In this document: piece by piece, positions 56,948-64,000 of the stretch
How positions within the stretch are numbered: the stretch's first letter is position 1
How the letters are laid out: each line of letters starts with the position of its first letter
NCBI GenBank assembly: GCA_902593735.1
Contig: CACJJL010000001.1
Span: 62,001 to 126,000 of the forward strand
From: an uncultured SAR116 cluster alpha proteobacterium
GTDB taxonomy: Bacteria > Pseudomonadota > Alphaproteobacteria > Puniceispirillales > Marisalimonadaceae
DNA: 64,000 nucleotides
Direction: 5' to 3'
Made by a program: the position numbers and the translations under genes
Notes under the pieces: generated by a model
Database searches by the model: none
What the model saw: the letters and a program-made list of their open reading frames with translations, nothing else
What the model was told of the DNA's origin: nothing

Positions 56948-58243
56948 TTAATTACAACGCTCAGCAATTTTTTGCTCTTTAGCATATTTACCAGAATCTT
57001 CAGCAATTAATTTATCAATTATTGCTCTGTCGCTTCCCATATAATCAGTAATCATGCTCCATGACTTTTTATTTGCATCCCACTGTTGAACAGCTGCGAG
57101 ACCACTACCACCGTGGTTAGCACAACTATTTGCAAAAGGGGGTGAAAAGTTTTTAAAACCAAGCTCAGTTAATCTTTTTTCGTCAAGCTTAACATTTTCC
57201 ATTCCATCACGATACATTGCAGGTGTGATTTTTGATGTACCATGAATTTTTTGTGCAACAACAGCTGCTTCTACTTGAACCATAGCTTGGAATAATCCTC
57301 TATTATATAGAACTGTTCCAAAATGAGATCCGTCACCTGAAGCTTCACCCTTATCATGCACAAACTTCTTGATATCTTTATGTACTTGATAATTTGTACC
57401 AGGAGCATTAAAAGTTAATGATTTATAACCATTAGCACCTTTGCCAGCTGGTAAAACATCGTTTTCAGAACCTGACCACCAAATTCCAATAAACTTGTCC
57501 ATCGGGAATTTAATGGATGCTGCAGACTTGATTGCAACTTGATTCATAACTCCCCAGCCCCACATCAAAATATTGTCAGGACGTGCTTTACGGATTTTTA
57601 ACCATGTGGCTTTCTGCTCTTGGCCTGGATGATCAACAGGTAATAACATTAACTCAAAACCATGTTTTTTTGATAATACTTCAAGAGTTCTTATGGGTTC
57701 TTTTCCGTACGCAGAGTTATGATAGACAAGAGCAATTTTTTTACCCTTTATGTTGTTTGAGTTATTACTTAAAATGTGTTTAACAGCAATAGATGCTCCA
57801 TCCCAGTAGGTAACGGGTGCGTTGAAAATCCACTTGAAGACTTTACCGTTAGCAGCAGATGTTCTTCCATATCCTGTTGAGTAGATAGTAACACCATCTG
57901 CGGTAGCTTTTGGAATTAACTGATAGGTAATACCAGTTGACATTGGTTGAAATACCATAGCGCCTTTTTTATTTTTTTCATAACACTCAACACCAACTTG
58001 AGTCTTATATCCTGTTTCACACTCGGGGTGTAGAATTTTCTCACCACCAATACCACCATCTCTGGCATTGATCATTTTGTAGTAATCTACAAAACCATCA
58101 GCATTTGGAATACCATTAGGTGCATAAGCTCCTGTTCTGTAAACCAACATAGGAAACTTCAGATCTGCAACAGCCATTTCTATATAACTAGAAACAGCAA
58201 TAACAGAAGCTGTCATTCCTATTAAAAGTTGTTTTATTCTCAT
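56948..58243 (-). CDS. ABC transporter periplasmic substrate-binding protein (LivJ/LivK-like)
   Basis: Signal peptide-like N-terminus from MRIKQLLIGMTASVIAVSS; 'YRTGAYAPNGIPNADGFVDYYKMINARDGGIGG' type I periplasmic-binding fold. Start set to internal Met. Confidence 0.9.
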   Translation of the reverse strand: MRIKQLLIGMTASVIAVSSYIEMAVADLKFPMLVYRTGAYAPNGIPNADGFVDYYKMINARDGGIGGEKILHPECETGYKTQVGVECYEKNKKGAMVFQPMSTGITYQLIPKATADGVTIYSTGYGRTSAANGKVFKWIFNAPVTYWDGASIAVKHILSNNSNNIKGKKIALVYHNSAYGKEPIRTLEVLSKKHGFELMLLPVDHPGQEQKATWLKIRKARPDNILMWGWGVMNQVAIKSAASIKFPMDKFIGIWWSGSENDVLPAGKGANGYKSLTFNAPGTNYQVHKDIKKFVHDKGEASGDGSHFGTVLYNRGLFQAMVQVEAAVVAQKIHGTSKITPAMYRDGMENVKLDEKRLTELGFKNFSPPFANSCANHGGSGLAAVQQWDANKKSWSMITDYMGSDRAIIDKLIAEDSGKYAKEQKIAERCN

Positions 58244-58289
58244 TAGATCCTCCCTTAGAGAAAAAATTAACATTATCTACTAAATTACT

Positions 58290-59402
58290 TTAGTAGGGGA
58301 ACGGCCATCTTCTTAACTTTTCTTTTGCGATGGACCAAAGTCTTGCAAGGCCATGTGGCTCTACAATTAAAAAAACTATCATTAACAATCCCCAGATTGT
58401 TATCTCAAAATGTTTTGCTGTTACAGCTGAAAGACCAACCATATCAACCATAAGAAATTTTAGACCTATTGGTAAGGTAACAACGAATGCAGCTCCTAGA
58501 AAAGAGCCTAACATTGAACCTAGTCCTCCAATAATAATCATAAATAAAACTGGAAATGAGATTGTCATAATATCAAATGATTCTGTAACTTCAATAGCAC
58601 CTAAAAAGACTGCAAAATACAATGCCCCAGCAACACCAATGTAGAATGAGCTTATGGCAAATGCTGATAACTTTGTCTTAAGAGGTGGCACACCAATAAT
58701 TTCTGCAGCAATATCCATATCTCTGATAGCCATCCAGGAGCGACCCATTTTGCTTCTTATTAAATTTTTGGCAGCAAAACTTAACAATACTACTAGAACT
58801 AAACAGAACAAATAAGTTGCGTATGAAGGGGCCTCTGCTCCTGTAACAGGAATACCAAACATTGTTCTTTCTGAAACAGTAATTTGACCTGTATCAGAGT
58901 AATTATAAAACCATGGAACTTTATTAAAAAGCCAAACTAGAAAAAATTGAGATGCAAGTGTGGCAACAGCTAAATAAAAACCTTTAATTCTCAGAGATGG
59001 CAGACCAAAAATAATACCAACAGCAGCCGTAATCAGTCCTGAAATAAGGATAATAATCATAATATTCATATCTGGGAAATAGGTCATAATCTTATAAGTT
59101 GAGAAAGCCCCAACAGCCATAAATCCACCCGTTCCCAATGATACTTGACCACAATATCCAGTTAAAATATTTAATCCTATTGCAGCTAATGAAAATATCA
59201 AAAATGGAACTAGAATAGCTTTTTCCCAGTAACTATTAATTACAAATGGTATTATTAAAAAAGCTATGAACATTAGAGTAATAAATGCTATTTTATCCTG
59301 TAATAGAGGAAAAATGGCGTGGTCTGATTTATATGAAGATTTGTACTGACCAGTTTCTTTGTAAATCATTAAATTAAACCCTCTCAATAATCTTATCGCC
59401 AA
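58290..59402 (-). CDS. Branched-chain-type ABC transporter permease (LivM-like)
   Basis: 'FSLAAIGLNILTGYCGQVSLGTGGFMAVGAF', 'GLPSLRIKGFYLAVATLA', 'IIGGLGSMLGSFLGAAFV'. Confidence 0.94.
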   Translation of the reverse strand: MAIRLLRGFNLMIYKETGQYKSSYKSDHAIFPLLQDKIAFITLMFIAFLIIPFVINSYWEKAILVPFLIFSLAAIGLNILTGYCGQVSLGTGGFMAVGAFSTYKIMTYFPDMNIMIIILISGLITAAVGIIFGLPSLRIKGFYLAVATLASQFFLVWLFNKVPWFYNYSDTGQITVSERTMFGIPVTGAEAPSYATYLFCLVLVVLLSFAAKNLIRSKMGRSWMAIRDMDIAAEIIGVPPLKTKLSAFAISSFYIGVAGALYFAVFLGAIEVTESFDIMTISFPVLFMIIIGGLGSMLGSFLGAAFVVTLPIGLKFLMVDMVGLSAVTAKHFEITIWGLLMIVFLIVEPHGLARLWSIAKEKLRRWPFPY

Positions 59403-60378
59403 ATAAACCTTGTGGACGAAATAATAAAAAGACTAAAGCCATGACATAGGCAAACCAATTTTCAAGCGCACCTGTTTCAAAATAACCACCAATATAAATT
59501 TCAGCCAACTTTTCACCTACACCTATAAGAAGTCCTCCAATAATAGCTCCAGGTATAGAAGTGAATCCTCCTAGTATTAGAACAGGCAACGCCTTTAAAG
59601 CTATTAATGACAAAGAAAACTGAACCCCTGACTCAGTTCCCCACATAATCCCAGCTACCATTGCAATAAAACCAGAAATAGCCCAAACAAGTATCCAAAT
59701 ACTTCGTAATGAAATACCAACGGACAGTGCAGCTTGATGATCGTCAGCAACAGCTCTTAATGCTCTACCTGTTTTTGTATACTGTGAGAAAAGAGCTAAG
59801 GATACAACTAAAATGACAGCAATTACTGTTGCCCAAATATTAAGTACATCCACATACATTCCATAATAATCACTTCCTTCTGTAGCGAGCCCAATTGTAG
59901 CTTCTTCTAACCAGATAGATCCTCCACTCGGAATACCAACGTCTAACACTTTAACATCTGATCCCCACATTAAATCACCAACACCTTCGAGTGCAAAGGC
60001 TAAACCAATAGTAGCCATAAATAAGATTATTGGATCTTGATTAACTAGATGTTTTAGTACTAGCCGTTCTATTATCCAAGCAAGAGCAATCATAGTCACC
60101 ATCGTTAGTAAGATAGCAAGAAAATTTGGCATTGAAGCGTACCAATTATGGTAATTTGTTCCAAAAAGTTCGTTTATTAGATGTGCAAATGGAACCTGTC
60201 CAGTTTGATATCCCACAAGAGTAAGCGCTGCAAAGAGTGCAAATACTCCTTGAGCAAAGTTAAACACTCCTGATGCCTTAAAAATTAACACAAATCCTAG
60301 AGCCACAAGTGAATACATCACTCCCGACATTAACCCATTTAATACGGTTTCAATAAAATTAAGTAATTCTACACTCAT
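59374..60378 (-). CDS. Branched-chain-type ABC transporter permease (LivH-like)
   Basis: 'NGLMSGVMYSLVALGFVLIFKASGVFNFAQGVF', 'ILGGFTSIPGAIIGGLLIGVGE'. Confidence 0.94.
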   Translation of the reverse strand: MSVELLNFIETVLNGLMSGVMYSLVALGFVLIFKASGVFNFAQGVFALFAALTLVGYQTGQVPFAHLINELFGTNYHNWYASMPNFLAILLTMVTMIALAWIIERLVLKHLVNQDPIILFMATIGLAFALEGVGDLMWGSDVKVLDVGIPSGGSIWLEEATIGLATEGSDYYGMYVDVLNIWATVIAVILVVSLALFSQYTKTGRALRAVADDHQAALSVGISLRSIWILVWAISGFIAMVAGIMWGTESGVQFSLSLIALKALPVLILGGFTSIPGAIIGGLLIGVGEKLAEIYIGGYFETGALENWFAYVMALVFLLFRPQGLFGDKIIERV

Positions 60379-60393
60379 AAAATAAATTCCTTA

Positions 60394-61197
60394 TTAATCA
60401 TCAGATACACCTAGATATGCATCAATAACTGCCTTATTGTTCCTAATTTCTTTTGGCAATCCAGATCCAATTTTTTTGCCATAATCCAAAACAACTATTC
60501 TATCTGAAATATCCATGACGACACCCATGTCGTGTTCTATTAACACAATTGTGGTCTTTAATTCATTATTTACTGTGAGAACAAATCTACTCATATCTTG
60601 TTTTTCTTCTACATTCATACCAGCCATAGGCTCGTCTAGTAGAAGTATTTCTGGTTCCATTGCTAATGCACGACCAAGTTCTACTCTTTTTTGCAAACCA
60701 TATGGAAGTGATCCAACAGGTGTCCGTCTTATTGATTGAAGGTCTAAAAAATCTATTACTTTCTCGACTTTTTCACGATGTTCTTCCTCTTCCTTTGCTA
60801 CTGGACCAAAATAAATTGCCTGCATTAAAAAGTTTTTCTTTTGTTTTAACAATCTTCCAGTCATAAGATTGTCTAATGTACTCATTCCTTTGAACAATGC
60901 TATGTTCTGAAATGTCCGAGCTATACCACTTTTTGCAGCAAATTCAGGTTCCATTTCACTTCTGTCTGTTCCAGCAAAATTTATAGTGCCACTTGTAGGT
61001 TTATAAAATCCATTTATAACGTTCAGCATTGAGGATTTACCAGCCCCATTGGGTCCTATAATTGCAAAAACTTCTCCCTTTTTAACATCAAAGGACACTT
61101 CGGTTAAGGCTTTGACACCTCCAAACGCTAAGCTAATGTTATTGAGCTCAATCGCGGTCTTTCCGTAAGGTATTTTTTTTAAATCTTCTAAACTCAT
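60394..61197 (-). CDS. Branched-chain-type ABC transporter ATP-binding protein (LivG-like)
   Basis: Walker A 'AIIGPNGAGKSSMLNVINGFYKPTSG', 'GIARTFQNIALFKGMSTLDNLMTGRL', Walker B 'ILLLDEPMAGMN'. Confidence 0.94.
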   Translation of the reverse strand: MSLEDLKKIPYGKTAIELNNISLAFGGVKALTEVSFDVKKGEVFAIIGPNGAGKSSMLNVINGFYKPTSGTINFAGTDRSEMEPEFAAKSGIARTFQNIALFKGMSTLDNLMTGRLLKQKKNFLMQAIYFGPVAKEEEEHREKVEKVIDFLDLQSIRRTPVGSLPYGLQKRVELGRALAMEPEILLLDEPMAGMNVEEKQDMSRFVLTVNNELKTTIVLIEHDMGVVMDISDRIVVLDYGKKIGSGLPKEIRNNKAVIDAYLGVSDD

Positions 61198-63164
61198 TTA
61201 TTTTTACCTTTTGCTGATTTCTTCACTTTAGAACCAGGTTTTTTAGATTTTGCAGTAGATGTTTTTATTAAATGTCTTATTTCCATAGACGCACTTATTT
61301 TACTTTTTCTTCCATCTTCTAGGGTAAATTCAGTATTAATTGTAGCAGTATCTTTATCTAAATACAGATCCTTTATTATATCTTTATACCTATTATTAAT
61401 AACACTTCTTCTAACCTTTCTTGTTCTAGTTAATTCACCATCGTCTGCCTCTAACTCCTTAAATAATAATAAAAATTTTGCAATTTTAGTATTATCAGGT
61501 AGTTGTTCGTTAACTTTTTTGATTTCATCTTCTATTAGTTGATATATTTCTTTATGTGATGCTAATCCAGTATATGAGGTGAAAGGTAATTGTAATTTCT
61601 CAGCAAGTTTAGATACAATAGAAAATCTTATACAAATTATTGCAGTTAAGTAGGGTTTTTCAGAACCAATAACCACAGCCTCTCCCACATATGGAGAAAA
61701 TTTTAGTTTATTCTCTATATTTTGAGGAGAAAACTTAACACCATCTGATTTAACGGCAATGTCGTTTACACGATCAAGAACATTTAGTCTTCCTTTTTCA
61801 TCAAAAAATCCTGCGTCGCCGGTATACATCCATCCTTTTTTAATAGTGTCTTTATAAGCTTTTTCATTATTATAATATCCGGAAAACATACTTGGGTGTT
61901 TTGTTATTATTTCACCAAGCCCATTTGGATCAGGATCTACAATTTTAACTTCACAATCTGGAAATGGAACACCTACGGTCTCACAATCCATTGTACCCTC
62001 TGGTGCATCCTGAAGTGTGTAAGCACCCATTAGTTCAGTTTGCCCATAAAGTTGTCTAAGAGGTATACCCATTGCAAGAAAGAACTTAAATGTTTCAGGA
62101 CCAATAGCAGATCCACCAGTAGCTGCAGATTTAACTTTGCTAAAGCCTAGTCTGTCTTTTAATGAAGAAAATAATAGTTTGTCCGCAAGAAAATCTCTTT
62201 TTCCCTGATCAACGGCTTTTAATCCTCTTTCTACCATAGTATTAAATAACCACTGTGTTATTTTAGGGGCGTCTAAGATTCTTGATCTCATATCAGCTGC
62301 AATTTGTTCCCATAATCTAGGAGCTCCAAGCATAAAGGTTGGCCCAACTTCTCGCATGTCTTCCATAGCAGTCTCAGGTCTTTCAGGAAAATTTACCTTC
62401 ATTCCTCCAACAATATTAAAACCTACACCATAAGTTTGTTCCATTATCCATGGAAATGGAAGCACTGAAACGTACTCATCATCAACAGACTTTGGGTCAA
62501 CTTTAAGATACCTTATCACATGTTCAATAAACTTAGCCCCTGGAAGCATCGCCAATTTAGGATTTGAAGTTGTTCCAGATGTAGTGCATAAAATAGCATT
62601 TTTTTCACCTGAGATTTTCTCTACCATTTTATTGTATTTATTGGCGTCTTTCGAGGCAATCTCCTTCCCTTCCTCAATTAAATCAGACATGTCTGTAATT
62701 TTTGGATCATTCAATTCTTTAAGACCACGACTATCTTCATAGAAAATATTGATTTGATTACTTTTAGGTCTTTTAATAGTCAATATTTTATCTACTTGTT
62801 CTTGATCTTCTGCATAAACAAAGTTTACTTTTGCAGCATTTATTAAATAGCCTACTTCTTCATCTAGAGTGTCTCTATATATACCCAAGCTCATTCCACC
62901 TAATGCTTGTGCGGCGATTTCAAAAAATAGCCAGGAAGGTTTGTTATCTCCAATTAAACCAATTACGTTACCTGACTTAAAGCCTCTTTTACCCAGACTA
63001 AGAGCTAAATATGAAACGTTATCATTATACTCTTTCCATGTAATTTCGTTCCAAATCCCTAAATCTTTATCCCTCAAAGCTACTGTATTTGGCATAGTTT
63101 CAGCTCTGTGTTTTAGAATTTTTGGAAGTGTGTCGTGAATATTTGTGTTTGGATAATTAGACAT
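61194..63164 (-). CDS. Long-chain-fatty-acid-CoA ligase-like AMP-binding enzyme
   Basis: 'AILCTTSGTTSNPKLAMLPGAKFIEHV', 'LRQLYGQTELMGAYT', 'GWMYTGDAGFFDEKGRLNVLDRVNDIAVKSDGVKFSPQNIEN'. Confidence 0.93.
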   Translation of the reverse strand: MSNYPNTNIHDTLPKILKHRAETMPNTVALRDKDLGIWNEITWKEYNDNVSYLALSLGKRGFKSGNVIGLIGDNKPSWLFFEIAAQALGGMSLGIYRDTLDEEVGYLINAAKVNFVYAEDQEQVDKILTIKRPKSNQINIFYEDSRGLKELNDPKITDMSDLIEEGKEIASKDANKYNKMVEKISGEKNAILCTTSGTTSNPKLAMLPGAKFIEHVIRYLKVDPKSVDDEYVSVLPFPWIMEQTYGVGFNIVGGMKVNFPERPETAMEDMREVGPTFMLGAPRLWEQIAADMRSRILDAPKITQWLFNTMVERGLKAVDQGKRDFLADKLLFSSLKDRLGFSKVKSAATGGSAIGPETFKFFLAMGIPLRQLYGQTELMGAYTLQDAPEGTMDCETVGVPFPDCEVKIVDPDPNGLGEIITKHPSMFSGYYNNEKAYKDTIKKGWMYTGDAGFFDEKGRLNVLDRVNDIAVKSDGVKFSPQNIENKLKFSPYVGEAVVIGSEKPYLTAIICIRFSIVSKLAEKLQLPFTSYTGLASHKEIYQLIEDEIKKVNEQLPDNTKIAKFLLLFKELEADDGELTRTRKVRRSVINNRYKDIIKDLYLDKDTATINTEFTLEDGRKSKISASMEIRHLIKTSTAKSKKPGSKVKKSAKGKNK

Positions 63165-63196
63165 GTCTACCTTTAACTTAACCTCATAAATATTAA

Positions 63197-63222
63197 AGTA
63201 ATTACTAACCTAGTAAATTACT
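63197..63222. promoter_or_regulatory. Tandem palindromes AGTAATTACT and AGTAAATTACT upstream of acyl-CoA ligase/liv operon
   Basis: Two self-complementary elements, centres ~15.5 bp apart, 32-58 nt upstream of the minus-strand start. Confidence 0.4.
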
Positions 63223-63416
63223 CACAGTAAAAATAAATGATGAGATCAAACTTAGAAATAAGCAACCCCCCCCTATATAATTTATAGGCTATCCAAAAAA
63301 ACATTAAAATCAACATAAACTTAAATAAAAATTTAAAAAAAATATAATATTTACTTTCAATGACTTATTCAGCAAAAATACCATCTTTTTTTTATAAAAT
63401 TAAATTAATTTACTTG

Positions 63417-64000
63417 TTAAATAAAAGAATCGTTTGTTGATTGAACTATTGATGCACCTTTAGTTACAATTTTGAAATGAGATTCAACTCTAGGCAAAAT
63501 ATGAAAATCAAAAAATTCAGCTGAGATAATTTTACTTTTTAGAAAATCATCATTTTGAGATTTTTCTGATAATTTTAATTTTGCTTTAACTTTTCCTTTA
63601 TGCATTAGCCATCCACCAATTAAATAGCCAAAACCCATCATGTAATCAAAACTAATACAAGATAGCATTTCAGCATCATCTCTATTTTCTAAAATAAAAT
63701 CTAGAGTATTTGATGTTAAGGCAATCATATTTGACATTTCTTGATTTTGTTCACAATCGACTTTGATTTCTTCTAATAATTCTTTTGCAGTTTTCCCATT
63801 ATCTCTAATAGTTTTCCTGAACATAAAGTCATTGGCTTGAATTGCATTAGTGCCCTCATATATCGGTAATATTCTTGCATCTCTCATATACTGAGCGGCC
63901 CCAGTTTCTTCAATGAAACCCATGCCCCCGTGAATTTGTAGTCCATTACTCGTAACTTCTTGTGCTAATTCAGTTGACCAACCTTTGATTATAGGAATCA
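63417..64000 (-). CDS. Acyl-CoA dehydrogenase C-terminal portion (FadE/DmdC-like), truncated by window edge
   Basis: Frame open to window end; complement reads '...IPIIKGWSTELAQEVTSNGLQIHGGMGFIEETGAAQYMRDARILPIYEGTNAIQANDFMFRKTI'. Confidence 0.88.
   Translation of the reverse strand, partial: IPIIKGWSTELAQEVTSNGLQIHGGMGFIEETGAAQYMRDARILPIYEGTNAIQANDFMFRKTIRDNGKTAKELLEEIKVDCEQNQEMSNMIALTSNTLDFILENRDDAEMLSCISFDYMMGFGYLIGGWLMHKGKVKAKLKLSEKSQNDDFLKSKIISAEFFDFHILPRVESHFKIVTKGASIVQSTNDSFI

Noticed and set aside
1-64000. CRISPR array, IS element/transposase, prophage, rRNA, tRNA
   Set aside because: No regularly spaced repeats, transposase-like ORFs, phage structural genes or recognisable RNA cloverleaf/rRNA sequence seen. 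The T7-lysozyme-like amidase alone is insufficient to call a prophage.

Overview
AT-rich bacterial chromosomal window, most likely from a streamlined marine alphaproteobacterium (inferred from gene content and composition, not tested). Three blocks are visible. (1) About 1-29.3 kb is a surface-polysaccharide / O-antigen island. It holds a split but apparently complete GDP-D-glycero-D-manno-heptose pathway (GmhA, HddA, GmhB, HddC), a ColD/RfbH-type PLP sugar 3-dehydratase (catalytic Lys replaced by His), and an orphan E1-alpha/E1-beta ThDP enzyme pair. It also holds two paralogous HxD...H (2-oxoglutarate/Fe(II)-like) oxygenases, a B12-type radical SAM protein, a HemN-like radical SAM protein and a C-terminal-Rieske protein. 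The island ends with an export/uronic-acid operon (fused oxidoreductase, heparinase II/III, WecB, WecC) and ManC plus two peptidoglycan hydrolases. (2) About 29.4-42.3 kb is mostly housekeeping: pyrC, phhB, acetoacetyl-CoA synthetase, MFS, queF, pyrF, DUF1244, mntR, ArnT-like, sufE, RNA methyltransferases and HAD. (3) About 42.3-64 kb is acyl-CoA and branched-chain catabolism: acyl-CoA dehydrogenases, HIBCH, thiolase, and a Liv-type ABC transporter operon with acyl-CoA ligases. The best candidate for an undescribed system is the exotic-sugar module at about 0.9-18.3 kb. Its toolkit resembles orthosomycin / branched-chain sugar chemistry (E1-like pair plus HxD oxygenases plus radical SAM) combined with GDP-heptose. 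No rRNA, tRNA, CRISPR array or IS element was recognised. All family calls come from reading the translations by eye; no database search was run.
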